Source: Corynebacterium lujinxingii
GTDB lineage: Bacteria; Actinomycetota; Actinomycetes; Mycobacteriales; Mycobacteriaceae
DNA: 64,000 nucleotides
NCBI RefSeq assembly: GCF_014490555.1
Contig: NZ_CP061032.1
Coordinates: 682,001-746,000, forward strand
Direction of reading: 5' to 3'
The notes beneath the pieces are model-generated. The model worked only from the letters and a program-made list of their open reading frames with translations. It made no database searches and was not told where the DNA came from. Of the stretch, positions 17,022 to 25,154 are shown in pieces. Position 1 is the first letter of the stretch. Every line of letters starts with the position of its first letter. Made by a program: the position numbers and the translations under genes.

Positions 17022-19313
17022 ATGCGTTTTTCGAACAAAGTAGTGGCGGTCGCACTCTGCGCCGCGCTCGTGCCGGCAGCCGCTCCGGCGCGCGCTGCAG
17101 TTGAGGTACAAAGCCGCCAGGTCGGCGTGACGGGCGAGCGCGCAAGCGAGTGGGACCCGTCCATCAACGCCACCATCCGGCCGGACGGCAAGGGTGAATT
17201 CACCTACAACAACCCCGAGTCCGCCGTCGAGGTGCACAAGTTCTCGTTGTCGGCCGGCGTGAGCATCGACGGCGCGAAGATGACTACCGATTGGAACGCG
17301 GCACCGGTCACCCAATCCGCGAACGGCGAGGACATCGTCGCCTACACCCGAACTGTGGGGGATGTGACCGTCATCCGCGAGTTCCGGGTGAAGGACAATC
17401 GCGTCGAGATGCGTGTCGACGTGCAAAACGGCGGCAGCACCAGCGCGAACGTGCACGTAGACGCGGTCAGCGCGCTGCCGGGCGGCGAGCTTTCCGCGGA
17501 CAGGGTGGGCTACACCACGTGGCGCGTGCAGCCGGCTCAGCGCGGCTACGTAACCACTGTGTCGTTCGGCCGCGCTGCCCAAACCGGCACCGGCGCCAGC
17601 GCCGCCGACGCGCTCGCCAACGCCGGCGGCAACCCGCGCTACCAGGCGGGGCAGTGGTACAGGACGTTGCAGCCGGGGGAGGGGTTCGTCGCCAAGAGCA
17701 CGATCGACGTGGACACCCAGCCCTCCGCCCTCGACTCCGACGGTGACGGCCTGCGCGACTCGTGGGAGGCCAACGGCATGACGCTTGCCGACGGCACCAC
17801 GCTGCCCATCCACAAGTGGGGTGCCGACGAGGGCAAACCGGACCTCTTCCTCCAGCTGAACTGGATGAAATCCGAGTGGGAGACGCTCGGCTGCGAGCGC
17901 ACGAAACGTTTCGACGCCACTGTGGAGGACTTCACCAAATTTGCCGAATGCGCCCGCGCGAACGTGAAGGATTACACGCCGTCGCCTGAGATTTTGAAGG
18001 ACCTCGAGGACCGTTTTGAAACAAAGGGCGTCAACCTGCACATCGATGCGGGACGGTCGTATGTGAGTTCGTCGATGAGCTCCCTTGCGGCACAAGACCG
18101 TAAGGGCGGCAAAACCGAGGACTACCGCGCTGAGTACTTGCCGGAGCTCGACGGCTTGGACGATCTGCAGTATTCGCTGCGCGCCCAGGAACTGCTCGAG
18201 CCGAAGCGCGACCAACTGCTGGGCGAGCGCAAATCCGCCTTCCGCGTCGGTGTGATCGGAGACCGCATCACGGCGGACGATCCATCAACCGGCATCGCGC
18301 TGGTCAACGACTCGATCTTCTTCGTGGCCAACCACGCCGGAATGACCACCCAAGAGCAGCTGCGCAACACCATCTTGCACGAGTTCGGCCACACCCTGAA
18401 CCTCATGCACTACGGCCCACACGTCGCCGGCAACACCGCGCCGCGCGAGGACGATCTGGACTGGTACAACTCCGTGATGAGCTACGCCCACCAGTTCACC
18501 CTGCCCAACTACGCCGAGCGCGAGTCCAACAAGGACGGCAAGCACATCCCGGCCGACTGGGCGAACCTCAACTTCGCCGGCGCGAACGTGGGCAAGGGCA
18601 GTGTCAGTGTCGGCGTCGGCGAGGAACAGAAGCGTGACGACAACACCGCTCCCGACAAAGCTCCCGATGTCATCGGCGAAATCGATGTGGACACCCTCGT
18701 GGAAAACGCCGCGAAGGACAACGACCGCAAGGCCGGCTTCGAGGTGGAGAAGACGCTCAACGGCGACAACGGCGTGGTCACGCGCCTCGGCGACGACAAC
18801 ATTCTGCGCGCCAAGATCTCCAACCTCGGCTCCGTGCCGGAGACCTACAAGGTGAGCGTGAACTACGGCACCGGAGTGTTCCAGGACACCTACCAGTTGG
18901 CACCTGCCGGCCAGGCGGGTAATACCCGCAAGGTCAACATCCAGCTCGACCGCGCCGCGTTCATCGACACCCCCGTCGTGCCGGTGAGCGTGGTGGTGAC
19001 CAACAGCCGCGGCGAGGAAGTGTTCACCGAGACCTACAGGGTTTCGGCGCTGAACTACACCGACGAGGAAATGGAAAAGGTCCTCCACGAGGTGCTCGCC
19101 TCCGATGCCGACGAGTACGTCAAGGATCTCGCCCGCAAGAAGCTCAAGCCGAAGCAGCGCACCGGCAAGACCACCACCGCCGGCGCGGCCGCGCCGGTTG
19201 AGGCGCAGGGCAGCTCCGCGACCCCGCTCGCGGTGGTCCTCGGCGTGCTGCTGGCGCTCGGTGGCATCGGTGCCGCGGCCTACGGCTGGGCGCTCAACCA
19301 GGGGTTGATCTAG
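17022..19313 (+). CDS. Secreted, membrane-anchored zinc metalloprotease (metzincin-like)
   Basis: This 763-residue protein has a signal peptide (ends ARA at about residue 26). An N-terminal beta-rich part leads to a calcium-loop-like DSDGDGLRDSWEANG near residue 240. The zinc site is HEFGHTLNLMH (His453, Glu454, His457, His463), followed by a Met-turn-like SVMSY with Met486. This is the metzincin layout HExxHxxxxxH, but with Asn where most metzincins have Gly. A C-terminal domain and a membrane helix ending YGWALNQGLI follow. The adhesin upstream ends in a similar way (YGAWLNQ). It starts one base after the adhesin stop, so the two are made together; it might process surface proteins. The exact peptidase family is uncertain. 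Confidence 0.82.
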   Translation: MRFSNKVVAVALCAALVPAAAPARAAVEVQSRQVGVTGERASEWDPSINATIRPDGKGEFTYNNPESAVEVHKFSLSAGVSIDGAKMTTDWNAAPVTQSANGEDIVAYTRTVGDVTVIREFRVKDNRVEMRVDVQNGGSTSANVHVDAVSALPGGELSADRVGYTTWRVQPAQRGYVTTVSFGRAAQTGTGASAADALANAGGNPRYQAGQWYRTLQPGEGFVAKSTIDVDTQPSALDSDGDGLRDSWEANGMTLADGTTLPIHKWGADEGKPDLFLQLNWMKSEWETLGCERTKRFDATVEDFTKFAECARANVKDYTPSPEILKDLEDRFETKGVNLHIDAGRSYVSSSMSSLAAQDRKGGKTEDYRAEYLPELDGLDDLQYSLRAQELLEPKRDQLLGERKSAFRVGVIGDRITADDPSTGIALVNDSIFFVANHAGMTTQEQLRNTILHEFGHTLNLMHYGPHVAGNTAPREDDLDWYNSVMSYAHQFTLPNYAERESNKDGKHIPADWANLNFAGANVGKGSVSVGVGEEQKRDDNTAPDKAPDVIGEIDVDTLVENAAKDNDRKAGFEVEKTLNGDNGVVTRLGDDNILRAKISNLGSVPETYKVSVNYGTGVFQDTYQLAPAGQAGNTRKVNIQLDRAAFIDTPVVPVSVVVTNSRGEEVFTETYRVSALNYTDEEMEKVLHEVLASDADEYVKDLARKKLKPKQRTGKTTTAGAAAPVEAQGSSATPLAVVLGVLLALGGIGAAAYGWALNQGLI

Positions 19314-20113
19314 CCGGCCTGCTCCTTGATGAACCGTTCGAGGTAGTCCATTGATTGCGCGATCGCGTGGTCGGTGCTCACTGCCTCCACCGACGGCAGC
19401 ATCTCGGAGCGGAACTGCGGGCCCAGGTTGGTAAACGGGCTCACCGGCTTGCCCGGCGATCCAATCGGTGGGGCGTTGGTTACCCTGTCCACGATTTCGG
19501 TGAGTTTGCGCAGCACCATCTTCTTCTGCGCCCGGTTAAACGTCGGCGGCGCGAACGGGTTGTCCTCTAACAGCACGTGGGCTTTGATGCGCCCCTCGCG
19601 CGGATCGAAGGCGAACACCGCGACTGGGAACGCGAAGTCGGATTTCATGTTGGGTCGAAACTCAATGCAGAAGGTGACGTACCAGGCGTTGTCCTGCGAG
19701 TTCCCCACCATCATCGCCGTGGCTGTGGTGAGGTCTTCGGCCGTAAACGGTGTACCCGTGCGCAGCGCGTACGCGGGATCCTGGGTTTGCGTCACGCTGA
19801 TGGTGCCGTCTTCGTGTGCAACAAGGACGCGCTGGAGTTCCGCGGCCGCGTTCGCCGCATCCTCCAGCGTGTACCAGGCCGGCGCGCCGACTGCGCCCGG
19901 TTGCATCAGCGCGATGTCGACTTCGTCGTTGTCCGTGTCATGCACGATCACGGCGACGCGGATGCCGTGATCGATGATGTAGTCGTCGTCAATATGCCAC
20001 GCGATGTCCTCGAAGGTGAGGTCATCCTCGTCGTAGCAGTAGTCGCAGACCAGCTCGTGTACTTCGTCGTCGTAGCTGTCCAAATAAAAGAGCTCGTAGG
20101 CAGTGAAAGTCAT
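19310..20113 (-). CDS. Conserved hypothetical protein, acidic
   Basis: This 267-residue soluble protein has no signal peptide or membrane segment. The first 75 residues are very acidic and tyrosine-rich (DSYDDEVHELVCDYCYDEDD), with a CDYC pair. The middle part looks like a mixed alpha/beta domain (WYVTFCIEFRPNMKSDFAFP). I do not recognise the family. The start at ATG 20113 was chosen because upstream codons read into low-complexity promoter sequence. Its stop codon overlaps that of the convergent metalloprotease gene (19310-19313). Confidence 0.65.
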   Translation of the reverse strand: MTFTAYELFYLDSYDDEVHELVCDYCYDEDDLTFEDIAWHIDDDYIIDHGIRVAVIVHDTDNDEVDIALMQPGAVGAPAWYTLEDAANAAAELQRVLVAHEDGTISVTQTQDPAYALRTGTPFTAEDLTTATAMMVGNSQDNAWYVTFCIEFRPNMKSDFAFPVAVFAFDPREGRIKAHVLLEDNPFAPPTFNRAQKKMVLRKLTEIVDRVTNAPPIGSPGKPVSPFTNLGPQFRSEMLPSVEAVSTDHAIAQSMDYLERFIKEQAG

Positions 20114-20255
20114 GAAAAATCCCCCAAGGTATCGGACGGAAGCCCCCTCGCTTCCGCGTACCTGCGACCCTAGCCAGTCACTTTCACCAGCACCAGAGCA
20201 ACCGTGCACAACATAATGTGCACGCCGGATGGAACCGGACTTACACTCGGCGGCC

Positions 20256-20615
20256 ATGGACGAGCAAGCGAAACTTGAGCGGGTCTTCGCCTACCCGTTT
20301 GGCGACATCTACTCGAACTACGTGGCCAAGGTGGAGCGCAAAGGCCGCACCAGGGAGGATCTCGACGACGTGCTGGGCTGGTTTACCGGCTACACCCCGG
20401 ACGAGCTGCACGCCGCCGCCGATTCAAGCGAATCGCTGCGTGACTTCTTCGACGGCCTCGCGCTCAACCCGAACTCGGATTTCATTACCGGCAAGGTGTG
20501 CGGCGTGCGCGTGGAGGAGGTCGACGACGACCTCATGCGCAAAATCCGCCAGATGGACTTGCTTGTCGACGAACTCGCGCGCGGCAAGAACATCGACAAC
20601 ATCAAGCGCGGCTAG
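20256..20615 (+). CDS. DUF2200 family protein
   Basis: This 119-residue protein matches DUF2200 throughout: FGDIYSNYVAKVERKGRTRE, DVLGWFTGYTPDEL, LNPNSDFITGKVCGVRVEE and DLLVDELARGKNIDNI. The family is small, cytoplasmic and of unknown function. The length is normal. ATG 20256 gives the typical family start. It converges with the TetR gene, the stop codons overlapping by four bases. Confidence 0.85.
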   Translation: MDEQAKLERVFAYPFGDIYSNYVAKVERKGRTREDLDDVLGWFTGYTPDELHAAADSSESLRDFFDGLALNPNSDFITGKVCGVRVEEVDDDLMRKIRQMDLLVDELARGKNIDNIKRG

Positions 20616-21199
20616 CGCATATCCCGCAAGACCTCGAACGCACGTCGCACCAGCGCCCGGCCGTCCTCGGGGTCGCGCGGCTGCGGCAGGGCCAGGTACG
20701 CCTTGACGGCGGTCGCCCCGGCCATGCCGTAGGCGCTAAGTAGCACTTCGGCGTCGAAACGCGTCGCGCCCGGGGTGCGCCGCCGCAAACTGGCGACGAG
20801 CGGCGCGGCCAGCTCGTTCATCGCCTCCTCGGTGGGCGGCGTTTTCGCCTCTTGTCTAGCTCGGTCTCCTAAAAGAACCAGCGTGGACGCGGAATATAGG
20901 TCAAAGCCGTCCTCGTTGAGTGCGTCGATGATGATGGCCTCCATCACCTCCGCCGACGAGATTTCCGTAGGCATTGCATCGATCTGGTCGGCGATGGTGG
21001 CAAAGACCTTGCGTAGAAACTCCACAAGTGCCTCGTCGATATCCGCGAAGTAGTTGTGGAACGTCCGCGCGGACACGCCAGCGCGCTCCGACACCCGCGC
21101 GACGGTGGCAGCGTCCTCGCCTTCCTCCAGCAGGAGTGCGGCGGCTGCCTCCGAGATGGCGCGGCGAGTCGCCGCCTTCTTTTCCTCGCGCAGGCTCAT
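20612..21199 (-). CDS. TetR-family repressor, likely of the adjacent MmpL transporter
   Basis: This 195-residue protein has an N-terminal TetR helix-turn-helix (TVARVSERAGVSARTFHNYF, residues about 32-51) and a helical ligand domain. ATG 21199 lies two bases after the stop of the MmpL gene in the same orientation, so both are one operon and the repressor is made with the pump it probably controls. The twin palindromes at 23561-23596 upstream of mmpL are the expected binding sites. The inducer is unknown. Confidence 0.87.
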   Translation of the reverse strand: MSLREEKKAATRRAISEAAAALLLEEGEDAATVARVSERAGVSARTFHNYFADIDEALVEFLRKVFATIADQIDAMPTEISSAEVMEAIIIDALNEDGFDLYSASTLVLLGDRARQEAKTPPTEEAMNELAAPLVASLRRRTPGATRFDAEVLLSAYGMAGATAVKAYLALPQPRDPEDGRALVRRAFEVLRDMR

Positions 21200-21201
21200 G
21201 G

Positions 21202-23559
21202 CTACACCGTAGCGGGGGCCGCCTCGTGCGACGGCTCCTGGTGCAGCTTTTCGCCCTCGATGTCCAGGTTCGGCAGGGCCTTGTCCAGCCAGCGCGGAAT
21301 CTTCCACGCGCGGTCGCCGAGCAAGTACATCGTGGCCGGGATCAGCGTTATGCGCACCACGAACGCGTCAATGAGCACACCCGCGGCCAGCGCGAAGCCC
21401 ATGGCCTTGATGAAGGGCTCGTCGATAAGCATGAAGGCTGCGAACACCGAGATCATGATCAGCGCGGCCGCCGTGACCACGCGCGCGCCGTGTTTGAACC
21501 CGTTGGCCACGGCGTTGCCGGCGGTCTTGCCGCGGGAGACGTAGCCTTCGCGCATTCGGGTGACCAGGAACACCTGGTAGTCCATGGCCAACCCGAAGGT
21601 CAAGCCGATGAGCATGATCGGCAGGAACGACAGCAGTGGCTGGGGGTCGTCGATGAGTCCGAACATGCCCTCCTGGAAGATCGCGACGGTCACGCCGAAG
21701 GTCGCGGCCATGGAGAGCCCGAACCCGAGCGCCGCGATGAGCGGGACCCACAGGGAGCGGAACACGAGCATCAGCACGATAAACGCCAGGCCCAGGACGA
21801 TGGCGATGTAGGGCACGAGGACGTCGGAGAGCATCTGCGAGATATCGTCGAAAATCGGCGTGATGCCGGTGATGCCGAACGTGGCGCCGGTTTCGTCCTC
21901 GAACGGCTGCTTGAACTCGCGCAGACGCTCCATCGTGTCGGTCGTTTCCTGATCGGTCGCGCCCGAGTTCGGGGTGATCAGGATCTGGGCAGCGTCGAAG
22001 TTGTCGGTGGTCTGCACGATCTGCGCGTTGACCACCCCGTCGGTGCCCGCGAAGTCCTGCAGCAGCGTCTGGTACGCGCCCATGCGGTCCTGTTCCGCAA
22101 CATCTGCGGTGTCCACGTACGCGATCATCGGGGCATTGCGGCCGGGGCCGAACGCGTCGTTGACCATCTCGTACGCCTCACGCTGCGGGGAGCCGAGTTT
22201 CGCGGTGCCGTCGGTTGGCATGGCCAGGCGCAGGTTCGCGGCGGGGATGGCGAGGATGCCGAGCAAGACCACGCCGGCGAGGAGGTTCAGCCACGGGCGC
22301 TTGCGAATCTGGCGGGCCCACAACAGGCCCATCGTCGGCTTCTCGTCTTCCGGATCCGGCACCTTCGGGCCGGGGATGCGGATCGCGAACGCGCGCGTGC
22401 CCAGCAGGCCGAGCAGCGACGGCAGGAACGTCAAAGCGACAAGCACTGCGATAGCGACGGTTGCTGCGGCAGCTAGCGCCATCGTGGTCAGGAACGGGAT
22501 ACGGATGATCGACAGCGCGGCCAACGCGATGAGCACCGTGGTGCCGGCGAAAACAACCGATCCACCCGCGGTGCCGAGCGCCATGCCCATTGCGTGGGCG
22601 CGCTGGTCCTTGTCCATCTTCTTCAGTGCCTGAGCGAGCTCCTTCGGCGACAAATCGTTCAGCCCCGAGGAGGAGATGAGCTCATTGCGGAAGCGGGCGA
22701 CGATAAACAGCGAGTAGTCGATGCCGACCGCGAGTCCGATCATGGACGCCAACATCGGGGTCATATCCGAGATCGAGTCGGTCAGCAGGGTGCCCAGTTG
22801 GACACCGAGGATGCCCACGCCGACGCCGACGACCGCAGCAATCAGGGGCAGACCGGCTGCGACAAGGGAACCGAAGGTCACCAGCAGCACGATCGCCGCG
22901 ACAGCCATGCCGATCAGCTCTGCTGTGCCGTCCATTTCACCGGCGCCGCTAAACGCGTTGCCGCTGTACTTCACCGTGAGGTCGGTGTCGTCGTAACGCT
23001 CAAGGATGTTTTCTACCTCGTCGAGCGTTTCAGCAGGAATATCCATGACCGTCTCATCGGTGAACGTCACGCTCACGGTGCCGGTCGTCTTGTCGGAGCT
23101 CAGCGGGGAGAGCGCGGCCAAGTCCGCGTCAATCTGCTCCTGCGGCATGCCCTGGGCGGCTTTCGCTTCGCCCATCTGCTTCGCCATGCCGCCGGCAGCG
23201 AGGACAGGGTTGACGATCGCTTCGGGTTCGCGGAAGTCGCCGGTCGCCTTGAGCTCGTCGAGCATCTCGTCGACCTGGGCCATCACGTCGGGGTCCTGCA
23301 GAGTTTTGCCCTCAGGAGCTTGGATGACGACGGTGCCGGACGGCATGCTCATCGCGTCGTCGTCGACGCCAAAGCGTTCGTTCATCTCCTCCTGCGTGAC
23401 GGTGGAATCCATGTCTGGCATGGAAAATGTCGGGCTTGGAGATTTTGCGAAGTTCACGGCGCCGAAGCCCAGGGCGCCCAGGAGGATGAGCCACACGGCT
23501 AAGAATGGCCAGATTTTTCGGTAAGACCAGCTGCCTAGCTGGTAGAGGAATCGAGACAT
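21202..23559 (-). CDS. MMPL/RND-family transporter
   Basis: This 785-residue protein has the MmpL layout: one N-terminal membrane helix (IWPFLAVWLILLGALGFGAV), a large extracytoplasmic loop, a bundle of helices with the proton-relay-type segment GLAVGIDYSLFIVARFR, a second loop, and a second bundle with GLTFGLAMDYQVFLVTRMREG. Corynebacterial members export mycolate-linked lipids or drugs. The tightly linked TetR gene points to inducible efflux rather than an essential lipid exporter. ATG 23559 starts just before the conserved N-terminus (MSRFLYQLG). It begins directly at the edge of a palindrome, without a Shine-Dalgarno sequence. Confidence 0.9.
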   Translation of the reverse strand: MSRFLYQLGSWSYRKIWPFLAVWLILLGALGFGAVNFAKSPSPTFSMPDMDSTVTQEEMNERFGVDDDAMSMPSGTVVIQAPEGKTLQDPDVMAQVDEMLDELKATGDFREPEAIVNPVLAAGGMAKQMGEAKAAQGMPQEQIDADLAALSPLSSDKTTGTVSVTFTDETVMDIPAETLDEVENILERYDDTDLTVKYSGNAFSGAGEMDGTAELIGMAVAAIVLLVTFGSLVAAGLPLIAAVVGVGVGILGVQLGTLLTDSISDMTPMLASMIGLAVGIDYSLFIVARFRNELISSSGLNDLSPKELAQALKKMDKDQRAHAMGMALGTAGGSVVFAGTTVLIALAALSIIRIPFLTTMALAAAATVAIAVLVALTFLPSLLGLLGTRAFAIRIPGPKVPDPEDEKPTMGLLWARQIRKRPWLNLLAGVVLLGILAIPAANLRLAMPTDGTAKLGSPQREAYEMVNDAFGPGRNAPMIAYVDTADVAEQDRMGAYQTLLQDFAGTDGVVNAQIVQTTDNFDAAQILITPNSGATDQETTDTMERLREFKQPFEDETGATFGITGITPIFDDISQMLSDVLVPYIAIVLGLAFIVLMLVFRSLWVPLIAALGFGLSMAATFGVTVAIFQEGMFGLIDDPQPLLSFLPIMLIGLTFGLAMDYQVFLVTRMREGYVSRGKTAGNAVANGFKHGARVVTAAALIMISVFAAFMLIDEPFIKAMGFALAAGVLIDAFVVRITLIPATMYLLGDRAWKIPRWLDKALPNLDIEGEKLHQEPSHEAAPATV

Positions 23560-23560
23560 G

Positions 23561-23596
23561 TTGCACACTGTATGCAAACTTGCGCAGTGTGTGCAA
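23561..23596. promoter_or_regulatory. Twin 17-base palindromes, probable TetR operators for mmpL
   Basis: TTGCACACTGTATGCAA (23561-23577) and TTGCGCAGTGTGTGCAA (23580-23596) are imperfect palindromes of the same kind, with centres 19 bases apart. They fill the gap between the mmpL start codon and the end of the ATPase gene. Paired sites of this length suit cooperative TetR dimers. The mmpL promoter must overlap them and the end of the ATPase gene. Confidence 0.65.
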
Positions 23597-23598
23597 AA

Positions 23599-24726
23599 TC
23601 AGTCCCAGCCGGTGTCGCGTGTTTGCCGTTTGTTCAGGTGGTAGCCCAGGTGGGGGATAACGAAGTTGAGGTAGCCGCGGCGGGGCGAATAGATCAACTC
23701 CCGGTCGATGAGGCGCTGCCTAGCCATGGAGACCTGCTGGGCCGTCTTTCCCAAGCGCTTCGCCACCGCCGCGCTGGGGATCGCATCTTGGTCGGTCTGC
23801 ACTTCCGCCATCGCGGCGAGGTAGTCCTGCTCGCTTTGGGGGACATGGACCAGCGCGGGCTCGTGCACCAACGATCCGAGCGTGTCCAGCACGTCTGGCG
23901 TCACCGCTTCGAGGTGCTCCGCGGTGACCGTTCCGCCATCGCCGGAGGCCTGTTCAAACAGGTGGTAGCCGAGAAGCTGGACCAGGAACGGGTAGCCGCG
24001 GGTGGTTGCAGCTGCGCGATCGAGCACCGGGCCTGAAAAGTCGACCGACCCTTCCCGCGCAGTGTTCTCGAGCACTGAAGCGGTGTCCTGCGGCGACATC
24101 GGTGCGAGCGTGACATGCTGCGCTCGGCGCAGGAACGTGGTCCCCGGGTGCTGGAGGAGGGCGGCCACACCGTCAGGTAACCCGGCAGCGGCAAAGGCGA
24201 TATCTCGTCCATCGCGGCGCAGATCCTGCACCGCGGCGGTCAACTCCCAGAGCTGCTTCGGATTGACGCTTTGCACCTCGTCCAGGGTGATGAGTGTGCC
24301 TGAGCCGTCGGGGAGTTCGTCGCAAAGCTTGTTGAGCGACGAAATGAGCGACGGCGTTGAATCGCCACCCGCAGACTCCGTCCGGAACCCGCCGACGCCT
24401 GAGATGCTCAGGCTGGTGATCCTGCGCTTGTCCGGATCCTGCTGGCGCACGGTGTGCAGCGCTTCCGGAATGGCGGTGTTTACCAGTGGGGTGACAAGGT
24501 CGTACGGCTGAGCGCGCAGCACGACCCAGCCGAGCCGTGCTGCAGCGTCCTCGAGTTCGTTGAGCGTCACCGTCTTGCCGATCCCACGGGGACCCGAGAT
24601 GAGCAACGCGCGTCGCGGGTCGCCGGCCCCCGACTCTAGGCCGGCGCCAAAAGCGTGGATAAAATCGCCGTCGCCGCCGAGGATGAGTGGTGAGACGCCG
24701 AATGTGGGGATGAACGGATTGCGCAC
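23599..24726 (-). CDS. AAA-type ATPase with C-terminal winged-helix-like region
   Basis: This 375-residue protein has Walker A GPRGIGKT (about residues 45-52), Walker B LITLDEVQS, and an AAA module with an arginine-rich sensor region (TTFLRRAQHVTLAPM). A C-terminal part (AVAKRLGKTAQQVSMARQRL) looks like a small DNA-binding wing. The pattern resembles Orc/Cdc6-like or archaeal-type ATPases found near mobile and toxin-antitoxin loci. The start is GTG 24726, supported by AGGAGG directly upstream. It is divergent from hipBA and its promoter contains three 9-base AT-rich repeats. Function unknown. Confidence 0.75.
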   Translation of the reverse strand: MRNPFIPTFGVSPLILGGDGDFIHAFGAGLESGAGDPRRALLISGPRGIGKTVTLNELEDAAARLGWVVLRAQPYDLVTPLVNTAIPEALHTVRQQDPDKRRITSLSISGVGGFRTESAGGDSTPSLISSLNKLCDELPDGSGTLITLDEVQSVNPKQLWELTAAVQDLRRDGRDIAFAAAGLPDGVAALLQHPGTTFLRRAQHVTLAPMSPQDTASVLENTAREGSVDFSGPVLDRAAATTRGYPFLVQLLGYHLFEQASGDGGTVTAEHLEAVTPDVLDTLGSLVHEPALVHVPQSEQDYLAAMAEVQTDQDAIPSAAVAKRLGKTAQQVSMARQRLIDRELIYSPRRGYLNFVIPHLGYHLNKRQTRDTGWD

Positions 24727-24743
24727 GTGATCCTCCTGGAGTG

Positions 24744-24770
24744 TTTATATTCTTTATACTCTTTATAGTT
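24744..24770 (-). repeat. Three tandem 9-base AT-rich repeats in the ATPase promoter
   Basis: Three units TTTATAttc, TTTATActc, TTTATAgtt lie 18 to 44 bases upstream of the GTG start. On the minus strand each gives a TATAAA box, so this stretch offers overlapping -10 elements. AT runs like this are rare in the high-GC surroundings. Confidence 0.6.
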
Positions 24771-24784
24771 TGGATCGGCAGCGG

Positions 24785-24920
24785 AACGATCGTTCTGTTT
24801 TGGCGTGTTTCGGTGGAAGGGTCGGGGGTCGACTGCGAAATCGGAGCGATCGTTCTGTTTTGGTCCGAAATGGGCTAGAGTGAAACGCATTAGCAAACAA
24901 AACGGAACGATCGTTCCGTT
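24785..24920. promoter_or_regulatory. Three HipB-type operators upstream of hipBA
   Basis: The core (G)GAACGATCGTTC(T/C)G occurs at about 24783-24796 and 24843-24856 (one changed base), and as a perfect 20-base palindrome AACGGAACGATCGTTCCGTT at 24901-24920. Centres are 60 and 61 bases apart. A TAGAGT -10 box lies between sites two and three (24876-24881). The arrangement fits cooperative autorepression of hipBA and could also affect the divergent ATPase gene. Confidence 0.7.
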
Positions 24921-24938
24921 GGGGAGGAGGTGCTCGGT

Positions 24939-25154
24939 ATGGACGTGGCGGCACTCGGCGAGGTCATCAGGGCGAACCGCAAAGCGAAGAGGCTCACCCA
25001 ACAGGACCTCGCAGACCTATCCGGAGTTTCAGACCGGTTCCTCCGTGAGCTGGAAAAAGGGAAACCGTCGGCTGAGATCGGCAAAGTAATGGACGTATTG
25101 TCCACTCTCGGATTCGAACTTGAACCGATCCTTCGCCGGAGTGACCTGACATGA
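24939..25154 (+). CDS. hipB: HipB-like antitoxin, XRE-family helix-turn-helix
   Basis: This 71-residue protein is almost only an XRE-type helix-turn-helix (LTQQDLADLSGVSDRFLREL), with a C-terminal beta strand (LGFELEPILRR) as in HipB. It would bind the palindromes upstream and neutralise HipA. ATG 24939 has GGGGAGGAGG at 24921-24930; a GTG three codons earlier is the alternative. The stop overlaps the hipA start (ATGA), which gives coupled synthesis of antitoxin before toxin. Confidence 0.88.
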   Translation: MDVAALGEVIRANRKAKRLTQQDLADLSGVSDRFLRELEKGKPSAEIGKVMDVLSTLGFELEPILRRSDLT

